From Amblyomma americanum (taxonomy: Eukaryota > Arthropoda > Arachnida > Ixodida > Ixodidae): a stretch of 64,000 nucleotides of DNA. Shown one piece after another: positions 13,001-25,063 of this stretch. The notes beneath the pieces were generated by a model. It saw only the letters and a program-made list of their open reading frames with translations, was not told where the DNA came from and ran no database searches. Within the stretch, counting starts at the first letter, position 1. Each line of letters opens with the position of its first letter. The stretch spans positions 1 to 64,000 of the forward strand of contig NW_027526722.1 of NCBI RefSeq assembly GCF_052857255.1. Reading direction: 5' to 3'. The position numbers and the translations under genes are program-made.

Positions 13001-16000
13001 AACACATCGGTTTTCCAAGTGTTCCTCCTATACACGTCTAAACTCTTTCTCTTATAACTGCGCGAAAAGCATGTATTCGTGCCTAATACAACGAAACAAG
13101 CTGTTTTAGGCCGAAACGAGCTAAATCTGAACACATCGGTTTTACAAGTGTCCCTGTGACACGCGTCAAAACTTTTTCTCTTATAACTGCGCGAAAAGCA
13201 TGAATTCTTGCTTAATACAGCGAAACAAGCTGTTTTAGACCGAAACGAGCTAAATCACAACACATCGGTTTTACAAGTGTTCCTCTGATACGCGTCAAAA
13301 CTTTTTCTCTTATAAACTGCGCGAAAAGCATGTATTCTTGCTTAATACAACGAAACAAGCTGTTTTAGACCGAAACGAGCTAAATCACAACACATCGGTT
13401 TTACAAGTGTTCCTCTGATACGCGTCTAAACTTTTCTCTTATAACTGCGCGAAAAGCATGTATTCGTGCTTAATACGACGAAACAAGCTGTTTTAGACCG
13501 AAACGAGCTAAATCTGAACACATCGGTTTTACAAGTGTCCCTGTGACACGCGTCAAAACTTTTTCTCTTATAACTGCGCGAAAAGCATGTATTCTTGCTT
13601 AATACAGCGAAACAAGCTGTTTTAGACCGAAACGAGCTAAATCACACACATCGGTTTTACAAGTGTTCCTCTAATACGCGTCAAAACTTTTTTCTCTTAT
13701 AACTGCGCGAAAAGCATGTATTCGTGCTTAATACAACGAAACAAGCTGTTTTAGTCCGAAAAAAGGTAAATCTGTACACATCGGTTTTACAAGTGTTCCT
13801 CTGATACGCGTCAAACTTTTTTTCTTATAACTGCGCGAAAAGCATGTATTCTTGCTTAATACAGCGAAACAAGCTGTTTTAGACCGAAACGAGCTAAATC
13901 ACAACACATCGGTTTTACAAGTGTTCCTCTAATACGCGTCAAAACTTTTTTCTCTTATAACTGCGCGAAAAGCATGTATTCGTGCTTAATACAACGAAAC
14001 AAGCTGTTTAGTCCGAAAAAAGGTAAATCTGTACACATCGTTTTACAAGTGTTCCTCTGATACGCGTCAAAACTTTTTTTCTTATAACTGCGCGAAAAGC
14101 ATGTATTCTTGCTTAATACAACGAAACAAGCTGTTTTAGACGAAACGAGCTAAATCACAACACATCGGTTTTACAAGTGTTCCTCTGATACGCGTCTAAA
14201 CCTTTTTCTCTTATAACTGCGCGAAAAGCATGTATTCGTGCTTAATACGACGAAACAAGCTGTTTTAGACCGAAACGAGCTAAATCTGAACACATCGGTT
14301 TTACAAGTGTCCCTGTGACACGCGTCAAAACTTTTTCTCTTATAACTGCGCGAAAAGCATGTATTCTTGCTTAATACAGCGAAACAAGCTGTTTTACACC
14401 GAAACGAGCTAAACACAACACATCGGTTTTACAAGTGTTCCTCTGATACGCGTCTAAACTTTTTCTCTTATAACTGCGCGAAAAGCATGTATTTGTGCTT
14501 AATACGACGGAAACAAGCTGTTTGAGACCGAAACGAGCTAAATCTGAACACATCGGTTTTACAAGTGTCCCTGTGACACACGTCAAAACTTTTTCTCTTA
14601 TAACTGCGCGAAAAGCATGTATTCTTGCTTAATACAGCGAAACAAGCTGTTTTAGACCGAAACGAGCTAAATCACAACACATCGGTTTTACAAGTGTTCC
14701 TCTAATACGCGTCAAAACTTTTTCTCTTATAACTGCGCGAAAAGCATGTATTCGTGCTTAATACAACGAAACAAGCTGTTTTAGTCCGAAAAAAGGTAAA
14801 TCTGTACACATCGGTTTTACAAGTGTTCCTCTGATACGCGTCAAAACTTTTTTTCTTATAACTGCGCGAAAAGCATGTATTCTTGCTTAATACAACGAAA
14901 CAAGCTGTTTTTAGACCGAAACGAGCTAAATCACAACACATCGGTTTTACAAGTGTTCCTCTGATACGCGTCAAAACTTTTTTTCTCTTATAACTGCGCG
15001 AAAAGCATGTATTCGTGCTTAGTCTAACGAAACAAGCTGTTTTAGACCGAACGGGGTAAATCTGAACACATCTATTTTACAAGTGTCCCTGTGACAGGCC
15101 TTTAAAACTTTTTCTTATAACTGCGCGAAAAGCATGTATTCCTGCTTATACAGCGAAACAAGTTGTTTTAGACCGAAAAGAGCTAAATCACAACACATCG
15201 GCTTTACAAGTGTTCCTCTGATACGCGTCAAAACTTTTTTCTCTTATAACTGCGCGAAAAGCATGTATTCGTGCTTAGTTCAACGAAACAAGCTGTTTTA
15301 GACCGAAACGAGGTAAATCTGAACACATTGGTTTTACAAGTGTTCCTCTGATACGCTTCAAAACTTCTCTGATAACTGCGCGAAAAGCATGTATTCTTGC
15401 TTAATACAAGGAAACAAGCTGTTTTAGACCGAAACGAGCTAAATCACAACACATCGGTTTTACAAGTGTTCCTCTGATACGCGTCTAATCTTTTTATCTT
15501 ATAACTGCGCGAAAAGCATGTATTCGTGCTTAATACAACGAAACAAGCTGTTTTAGACTGAAACGAGCTAAATTTGAACACATCGGTTTTACAAGTGTTC
15601 CTCTGATACGCGTCAAAACTTTTTCTCTTATAACTGCGCGAAAAGCATGTATTCGTGCTTAGTTCAACGAAACAAGCTGTTTTAGACCAAAACGAGTTAA
15701 ATCTGAACACATCTGTTTTACAAGTGTCCCTGTGACACGCGTCAAAACTTTTTCTCTTATAACTGCGCGAAAAGCATGTATTCTTGCTTAATACAACGAA
15801 ACAAGCTGTTTTAGACCGAAACGAGCTAAATCACAACACATCGGTTTACAAGTGTTCCTCTGATACGCGTCTAAAACTTTTTCTCTTATAAATGCGCGAA
15901 AAGCATGTATTTGTGCTTAATACGACGAAACAAGCTGTTTGAGACCGAAACGAGCTAAATCTGAACACATCGGTTTTACAAGTGTCCCTGTGACACACGT

Positions 16001-16240
16001 CAAAACTTTTTCTCTTATAACTGCGCGAAAAGCATGTATTCTTGCTTAATACAGCGAAACAAGTTGTTTTAGACGGAAACGAGCTAAATCACAACACATC
16101 GGTTTTACAAGTGTTCCTCTGATACGCGTCAAAACTTTTTTCTCTTATAACTGCGCGAAAAGCATGTATTCGTGCTTAGTCTAACGAAACAAGCTGTTTT
16201 AGACCGAAACGGGGTAAATCTGAACACATCGTTTTACAAG
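13001..16240. repeat. Mosaic satellite segment rich in private small indels
   Basis: It is made of monomer runs found elsewhere in different order. A TAGTCCGAAAAAAGG monomer recurs at about 13753, 14009 (with one T fewer) and 14785. The run at 15.78-16.25 kb matches 42.0-42.46 kb at an offset of about 26.2 kb, including the rare AGACGGAAACG at 16071 and 42281. Private length changes include CACACACATC near 13644, TAAACACAAC near 14411, GCTTATACAG near 15144, AAAACTTCTCTG near 15362 and CATCGTTTTAC near 16227. Confidence 0.75.
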
Positions 16241-17199
16241 TGTCCCTGTGACAGGCCTTTAAAACTTTTTCTCTTATAACTGCGCGAAAAGCATGTATTC
16301 CTGCTTAATACAGCGAAACATGCTGTTTTAGACCGAAACGAGCTAAATCACAACACATCGGTTTTCCAAGTGTTCCTCCTATACACGTCTAAACTCTTTC
16401 TCTTATAACTGCGCGAAAAGCATGTATTCGTGCTTAATACAACGAAACAAGCTGTTTTAGACCGAAACGAGCTAAATCTGAACACATCGGTTTTACAAGT
16501 GTCCCTGTGACACGCGTCAAAACTTTTTCTCTTATAACTGCGCGAAAAGCATGAATTCTTGCTTAATACAGCGAAACAAGCTGTTTTAGACCGAAACGAG
16601 CTAAATCACAACACATCGGTTTTACAAGTGTTCCTCTGATAGGCGTCAAAACTTTTTCTCTTATAACTGCGCGAAAAGCATGTATTCTTGCTTAATACAA
16701 CGAAACAAGCTGTTTTAGACCGAAACGAGCTAAATCACAACACATCGGTTTTACAAGTGTTCCTCTGATACGCGTCTAAACTTTTTCTCTTATAACTGCG
16801 CGAAAAGCATGTATTCGTGCTTAATACGACGAAACAAGCTGTTTTAGACCGAAACGAGCTAAATCTGAACACATCGGTTTTACAAGTGTCCCTGTGACAC
16901 GCGTCAAAACTTTTTCTCTTATAACTGCGCGAAAAGCATGTATTCTTGCTTAATACAGCGAAACAAGCTGTTTTAGACCGAAACGAGCTAAATCACAACA
17001 CATCGGTTTTACAAGTGTCCCTGTGACACGCGTCAAAACTTTTTCTCTTATAACTGCGCGAAAAGCATGTATTCTTGCTTAATACAACGAAACAAGCTGT
17101 TTTAGACCGAAACGAGCTAAATCACAACACATCGGTTTTACAAGTGTCCCTGTGACACGCGTCAAAACTTTTTCTCTTATAACTGCGCGAAAAGCACGT
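16241..17199. repeat. Satellite segment matching 13.0-13.6 kb, low indel content
   Basis: It carries the rare TTCCTCCTATACACG variant (16372), also seen at 13021, and then the same order of monomers as 13.0-13.6 kb about 3.35 kb (26 monomers) earlier. Unlike that earlier copy, which has private changes such as TTTTAGGACCG and TTATAAACTG, this one is nearly free of small indels. The last two monomers (17.0-17.2 kb) lead into the block shared with position 1. Confidence 0.7.
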
Positions 17200-20100
17200 A
17201 TTCTTGCTTAATACAGCGAAACAAGCTGTTTTAGACCAAAACGAGCTAAATCACAACACATCGGTTTTACAGTATTCCTCTGATACGCGTCAAACCTTTT
17301 TTCTCTTATAACTGCGCGAAAAGCATGTATTCGTGCTTGATACAACGAAACAAGCTGTTTTAGACCGAAACGAGCTAAATCTGAACACATCGGTTTTACA
17401 AGTGTCCCTGTGACACGCGTCAAAACTTTTTCTCTTATAACTGCGCGAAAAGCATGTATTCTTGCTTAATACAGCGAAACAAGCTGTTTTAAACCGAAAC
17501 GAGCTAAATCACAACACATCGGTTTTACAAGTGTTACTCTGATACGCGTCAAAACTTTTTCTCTTATAACGGCGCGAAAAGCATGTATTCTTGCTTAATA
17601 CAACGAAACAAGCTGTTTTAGACCGAAACGAGCTAAATCACAACACATCGGTTTTACAAGTTTTCCTCTGATACGCGTCAAAACTTTTTCTCTTATAACT
17701 GCGCGAAAAGCATGTATTCGTGCTTAGTTCAACGAAACAAGCTGTTTTAGACCGAAACGAGGTAAATCTGAACACATCTGTTTTACAAGTGTCCCTGTGA
17801 CACGCGTCAAAACTTTTTCTCTTATAAATGCGCGAAAAGCATGTATTTGTGCTTAATACGACGAAACAAGCTGTTTGAGACCGAAACGAGCTAAATCTGA
17901 ACACATCGGTTTTACAAGTGTCCCTGTGACACGCGTCAAAACGTTTTCTCTTATAACTGCGCGAAAAGCATGTATTCTTGCTTAATACAGCGAAACAAGC
18001 TGTTTTAGACCAAAACGAGCTAAATCACAACACATCGGTTTTACAGTATTCCTCTGATACGCGTCAAACCTTTTTTCTCTTATAACTGCGCGAAAAGCAT
18101 GTATTCGTGCTTGATACAACGAAACAAGTTGTTTTAGACCGTAACGAGCTAAATCTGAACACATCGGTTTTACAAGTGTCCCTGTGACACGCGTCAAAAC
18201 TTTTTCTCTTATAACTGCGCGAAAAGCATGTATTCTTGCTTAATACAGCGAAACAAGCTGTTTTAAACCGAAACGAGCTAAATCACAACACATCGGTTTT
18301 ACAAGTGTTACTCTGATACGCGTCAAAACTTTTTCTATTATAACTGCGAGAAAAGCATGTATTCTTGCTTAGTTCAACGAAACAAGCTGTTTTAGACCGA
18401 AACGAGGTAAATCTGAACACATTGGTTTTACAAGTGTTCCTCTGATACGCGTCAAAACTTTTTCTCTGATAACTGCGCGAAAAGCATGTATTCTTGCTTA
18501 ATACACCGAAACAAGCTGTTTTAGACCGAAACGAGCTAAATCACAACACATCGGTTTTACAAGTGTCCCTGTGACACGCCTTTAAAACTTTTTCTCTTAT
18601 AACTGCGCGAAAAGCATGTATTCGTGCTTGATACAACGAAACAAGCTGTTTTAGACCGAAGCGAGCTGTATCTGAACGCATCAGTTTTACAAGTATCCAC
18701 GTGATCCTCGTCGAAACTTTTTCTCTTATAACAGCGCGAAAAGCTTGTATTCGTGCTTAAAACAACGAAACAAGCTGTTTTATACCAAAACGAGCTATAT
18801 CTGAACACATCGGTTTTACATGTGTCCCTGTGACACGCGTCAAAACTTTTTCTCTTATAACTGCACGAAAAGCACGTATTCTTGCTTAATACAGCGAAAC
18901 AAGCTGTTTTAGACCGAAACGAGCTAAATCACAACACATCGGTTTTACAAGTGTTCCTCTGATACGCGTCAAAACTTTTTTTCTCTTATAACTGCGCGAA
19001 AAGCATGTATTCCTGCGTACTCCAACGAAACAAGCTGTTTTAGACCGAAACGAGGTAAATCTGAACACATCGGTTTTACAAGTGTCCCTGTGACATGCCT
19101 TTAAAACTTTTTCTCTTATACCTGCGCGAAAAGCATGTATTCGTGCTTAATACAACGAAACAAGCTGTTTTAGACCGAAACGAGCTAAATCTGAACACAT
19201 CGGTTTTACAAGTGTCCCTGTGACACGCGTCACAACTTTTTCTCTTATAACTGCGCGAAAAGCATGTATTCTTGCTTAATACAGCGAAACAAGTTGTTTT
19301 AGACCGAAACGAGTTAAATCACAACACATCGGTTTTACAAGTGTTCCTCTGATACGCGTCAAAACTTTTTCTCTTTTAACTGCGCGAAAAGCATGTATTC
19401 ATGCTTAATAAAACGAAACAAGCTGTTTTAGACCGAAACGAGCTGTATCTGAACGCATCGGTTTTACAAGTATCCACGTGATACGCGTCAAAACTTTTTT
19501 TCTTATAACTGCGCGAAAAGCATGTATTCTTGCTTAATACAACGAAACAAGCTGTTTTAGACCGAAACGAGCTAAATCACAACACATCGGTTTTACAAGT
19601 GTCCCTGTGACAGGCCTTTAAAACGTTTTCTCTTATAACTGCGCGAAAAGCATGTATTCCTGCTTAATACAGCGAAACATGCTGTTTTAGACCGAAAAGA
19701 GCTAAATCACAACACATCGGCTTTACAAGTGTTCCTCTGATACGCGTCAAAACTTTTTTCTCTTATAACTGCGCGAAAAGCATGTATTCTTGCTTAGTTC
19801 AACGAAACAAGCTGTTTTAGACCGAAACGAGGTAAATCTGAACACATTGGTTTTACAAGTGTTCCTCTGATACGCGTCAAAACTTTTTCTCTGATAACTG
19901 CGCGAAAAGCATGTATTCTTGCTTAATACACCGAAACAAGCTGTTTTAGACCGAAACGAGCTAAATCACAACACATCGGTTTTACAAGTGTCCCTGTGAC
20001 ACGCCTTTAAAACTTTTTCTCTTATAACTGCGCGAAAAGCATGTATTCCTGCTTAATACAGCGAAACAAGCTGTTTTAGACCGAAACGAGATAAATCGCA

Positions 20101-20852
20101 ACACATCGGCTTTACAAGTGTTCCTCTGATACGCGTCAAATCTTTTTCTCTTATAACTGCGCGAAAAGCATGTATTCTTGCTTAATACAACGAAACAAGC
20201 TGTTTTAGACCGAAACGAGCTAAATCACAACACATCGGTTTTCCAAGTGTTCCTCTGATACACGTCTAAACTCTTTCTCTTATAACTGCGCGAAAAGCAT
20301 GTATTCGTGCTTAATACAACGAAACAAGCTGTTTTAGACCGAAACGAGCTAAATCTGAACACATCGGTTTTACAAGTGTCCCTGTGACACGCGTCAAAAC
20401 TTTTTCTCTTATAACTGCGCGAAAAGCATGTATTCTTGCTTAATACAGCGAAACAAGCTGTTTTAGACCGAAACGAGCTAAATCACAACACATCGGTTTT
20501 ACAAGTGTTCCTCTGATACGCGTCAAAACTTTTTCTCTTATAACTGCGCGAAAAGCATGTATTTGTGCTTAATACGACGAAACAAGCTGTTTGAGACCGA
20601 AACGAGCTAAATCTGAACACATCGGTTTTACAAGTGTCCCTGTGACACACGTCAAAACTTTTTCTCTTATCTCTGCGCGAAAAGCATGTATTCTTGCTTA
20701 ATACAGCGAAACAAGCTGTTTTAAACCGAAACGAGCTAAATTACAACACATCGGTTTTACAAGTGTTCCTCTGATACGCGTCAAAACTTTTTTCTCTTAT
20801 AACTGCGCGAAAAGCATGTATTCGTGCTTAATACAACGAAACAAGCTGTTTT
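17200..20852. repeat. HOR flank, copy 2 (matches 1-3530)
   Basis: The variant order is the same as in 1-3530, with one additional monomer at 18283-18412. That monomer contains the TGCGAGAAAAGC variant. The part from about 17.0 to 18.3 kb also matches 43.25-44.5 kb at a constant offset of 26211 bp, including the unusual GCACGTATTC at 17194 and 43405. A HindIII-bearing monomer lies at 18741-18746. Very few private indels are present. Confidence 0.85.
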
Positions 20853-22482
20853 ATTCCGAAAAATGTAAATCTGTACACATCGGTTTTACCAGTGTTCCTC
20901 TGATACGCGTCAAAACTTTTTTTCTTATAACTGCGCGAAAAGCATGTATTCTTGCTTAATACAACGAAACAAGCTGTTTTAGACCGAAACGAGCTAAATC
21001 ACAACACATCGGTTTTACAAGTGTTCCTCTGATACGCGTCAAAACTTTTTTCTCTTATAACTGCGCGAAAAGCATGTATTCGTGCTTAGTCTAACGAAAC
21101 AAGCTGTTTTAGACCGAAACGGGGTAAATCTGAACACATCGGTTTTAGAAGTGTCCCTGTGACACGCGTCAAAACTTTTTCTCTTATAACTGCGCGAAAA
21201 GCATGTATTCTTGCTTAATACAGCGAAACAAGCTGTTTTAGACCGAAACGAGGTAAATCTGAACACATCTGTTTTACAAGTGTCCCTGTGACACGCGTCA
21301 GAACTTTTTCTCTTATAAATGCGCGAAAAGCATGTATTTGTGCTTAATACGACGAAACAAGCTGTTTGAGACCGAAACGAGCTAAATCTGAACACATCGG
21401 TTTTACAAGTGTCCTTGTGACACGCGTCAAAACGTTTTCTCTTATAACTGCGCGAAAAGCATGTATTCTTGCTTAATACAGCGAAACAAGCTGTTTTAGA
21501 CCAAAACGAGCTAAATCACAACACATCGGTTTTACAGTATTCCTCTGATACGCGTCAAACCTTTTTTCTCTTATAACTGCGCGAAAAGCATGTATTCGTG
21601 CTTGATACAACGAAACAAGTTGTTTTAGACCGAAACGAGCTAAATCTGAACACATCGGTTTTACAAGTGTCCCTGTGACACGCGTCAAAACTTTTTCTCT
21701 TATAACTGCGCGAAAAGCATGTATTCTTGCTTAATACAGCGAAACAAGCTGTTTTAAACCGAAACGAGCTAAATCACAACACATCGGTTTTACAAGTGTT
21801 ACTCTGATACGCGTCAAAACTTTTTCTTTTATAACGGCGCGAAAAGCATGTATTCTTGCTTAATACAACGAAACAAGCTGTTTTATACCGAAACGAGCTA
21901 AATCACAACACATCGGTTTTACAAGTCTCTCTGTGACACGCGTCAAAACTTTTTCTATTATAACTGCGAGAAAAGCATGTATTCTTGCCTAATACAGCGA
22001 AACAAGCTGTTTTAGACCGAAACGAGCTAAATCACAACACATCGGTATTACAAGTGTTCCTCTGATACGCGTCAAAACTGTTTTCTCTTATAACTGCGCG
22101 AAAAGCATGTATTCGTGCTTAGTTCAACGAAACAAGCTGTTTTAGACCGAAACGAGGTAAATCTGAACACATCGGTTTTACAAGTGTCCCTGTGACACGC
22201 GTCAAAACTTTTTCTCTTATAACTGCGCGAAAAGCATGTATTCTTGCTTAATACAGCGAAACAAGCTGTTTTAGACCGAAGCGAGCTGTATCTGAACGCA
22301 TCAGTTTTACAAGTATCCACGTGATCCTCGTCGAAACTTTTTCTCTTATAACTGCGCGAAAAGCTTGTATTCGTGCTTAAAACAACGAAACAAGCTGTTT
22401 TAGACCGAAACGAGCTAAATCACAACACATCGGTTTTACAAGTGTCCCTGTGACAGGCCTTTAAAACTTTTTCTCTTATAAC

Positions 22483-25063
22483 TGCGCTAAAAGCATGTAT
22501 TCCTGCTTAATACAGCGAAACATGCTGTTTTAGACCGAAAAGAGCTAAATCACAACACATCGGCTTTACAAGTGTTCTTCTGATACGCGTCAAAACTTTT
22601 TTCTCTTATAACTGCGCGAAAAGCATGTATTCGTGCTTAGTTCAACGAAACAAGCTGTTTTAGACCGAAACGAGGTAAATCTGAACACATTGGTTTTACA
22701 AGTGTTCCTCTGATACGCGTCAAAACTTTTTCTCTGATAACTGCGCGAAAAGCATGTATTCTTGCTTAATACACCGAAACAAGCTGTTTTAGACCGAAAC
22801 GAGCTAAATCACAACACATCGGTTTTACAAGTGTCCCTGTGACACGCCTTTAAAACTTTTTCTCTTATAACTGCGCGAAAAGCATGTATTCCTGCTTAAT
22901 ACAGCGAAACAAGCTGTTTTAGACCGAAACGAGATAAATCGCAACACATCGGCTTTACAAGTGTTCCTCTGATACGCGTCAAATCTTTTTCTCTTATAAC
23001 TGCGCGAAAAGCATGTATTCTTGCTTAATACAACGAAACAAGCTGTTTTAGACCGAAACGAGCTAAATCACAACACATCGGTTTTCCAAGTGTTCCTCTG
23101 ATACACGTCTAAACTCTTTCTCTTATAACTGCGCGAAAAGCATGTATTCGTGCTTAATACAACGAAACAAGCTGTTTTAGACCGAAACGAGCTAAATCTG
23201 AACACATCGGTTTTACAAGTGTCCCTGTGACACGCGTCAAAACTTTTTCACTTATAACTGCGCGAAAAGCATGTATTCTTGCTTAATACAAGGAAACAAG
23301 CTGTTTTAGACCGAAACGAGCTAAATCACAACACATCGGTTTTACAAGTGTTCCTCTGATACGCGTCTAATCTTTTTATCTTATAACTGCGCGAAAAGCA
23401 TGTATTCGTGCTTAATACAACGAAACAAGCTGTTTTAGACCGAAACGAGCTAAATTTGAACACATCGGTTTTACAAGTGTCCCTGTGACAGGCGTCAAAA
23501 CTTTTTCTCTTATAACTGCGCGAAAAGCATGTATTCTTGCTTAATACAGCGAAACAAGCTGTTTTAGACCGAAACGAGATAAATCGCAACACATCGGTTT
23601 TACAGTATTCCTCTGATACGCGTCAAAACTTTTTTCTCTTATAACTGCGCGAAAAGCATGTATTCGTGCTTGATACAACGAAACAAGTTGTTTTAGACCG
23701 AAACGAGCTAAATCTGAACACATCGGTTTTACAAGTGTCCCTGTGACACGCGCCAACACTTTTTTTCTTATAACTGCGCGAAAAGCATGTATTCGTGCTT
23801 AATACAACGAAACAAGCTGTTTTAGCCCGAAAAGAGGTAAATCTGTACACATCGGTTTTACAAGTGTTCCTCTGATACGCGTCAAAACTTTTTTTCTTAT
23901 AACTGCGCGAAAAGCATGTATTCTTGCTTAATACAACGAAACAAGCTGTTTTAGACCGAAACGAGCTAAATCACAACACATCGGTTTTACAAGTGTTCCT
24001 CTGATACGCGTCAAAACTTTTTCTCTTATAACTGCGCGAAAAGCATGTATTCGTGCTTAGTTCAACGAAACAAGCTGTTTTAGACCGAAACGAGATAAAT
24101 CTGAACACATTGGTTTTACAAGTGTTCCTCTGATACGCTTAAAAATTTTTCCCTGATAACTGCGCGAAAAGCATGTATTCTTGCTTAATACAACGAAACA
24201 AGCTGTTTTAGACCGAAACGAGCTAAATCACAACACATCGGTTTTACAAGTGTTCCTCTGATACGCGTCTAAACTTTTTCTCTTATAACTGCGCGAAAAG
24301 CATGTATTCTTGCTTAATACAACAAAACAAGCTGTTTTAGACCGAAACGAGCTAAATCACAACACATCGGTTTTACAAGTGTTCCTCTGATACGCGTCTA
24401 AACTTTTTCTCTTATAACTGCGCGGAAAGCATGTATTCGTGCTTAATACGACGAAACAAGCTGTTTTAGACCGAAACGAGCTAAATCTGAACACATCGGT
24501 TTTACAAGTGTCCCTGTGACACGCGTCAAAACTTTTTCTCTTATAACTGCGCGAAAAGCATGTATTCTTGCTTAATACAGCGCAACAAGCTGTTTTAGAC
24601 CAAAACGAGCTCAACCACAAAACATCGGTTTTACAGTATTCCTCTGATACGAGTCAAAACTTTTTTCTCTTATAACTGCGCGAAAAGCATGTATTCGTGC
24701 TTGATACAACGAAACAAGTTGTTTTAGACCGAAACGAGCTAAATCTGAACACATCGGTTTTACAAGTGTCCCTGTGACACGCGTCAAAACTTTTTCTCTT
24801 ATAACTGCGCGAAAAGCATGTATTCTTGCTTAATACAGCGAAACAAGCTGTTTTAGACCGAAACGAGCTAAATCACAACACATCGGTTTTACAAGTGTTC
24901 CTCTGATACGCGTCAAAACTTTTTCTCTTATAACTGCGCGAAAAGCATGTATTCGTGCTTAGTTCAACGAAACAAGCTGTTTTAGACCAAAACGAGGTAA
25001 ATCTGAACACATCTGTTTTACAAGTGTCCCTGTGACACGCGTCAAAACTTTTTCTCTTATAAC
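22483..25063. repeat. Nested duplication inside Y1, first copy (2581 bp)
   Basis: About 20 monomers starting with the GAAACATGCTG unit (22519). It contains the TCTAATCTTTTTATC monomer and the TTAAAAATTTTTCCC landmark at 24138. The first monomer has GCGCTAAAAGC instead of GCGCGAAAAGC, as in Y0 (5172). Confidence 0.85.

Noticed and set aside
1..16240. Private indels read as an older, more diverged part of the array
   Set aside because: Divergence would raise substitutions as well, but the excess is mainly single-base length changes in homopolymers, so a consensus-quality cause is preferred.
21039..21395. 118-codon minus-strand open frame, with equals at 28138-28494 and 34851-35207
   Set aside because: It is pure satellite sequence translated in a frame that the 129 bp unit happens to keep open. 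It has no separate start context, no homology I recognise, and it is broken in most other copies.
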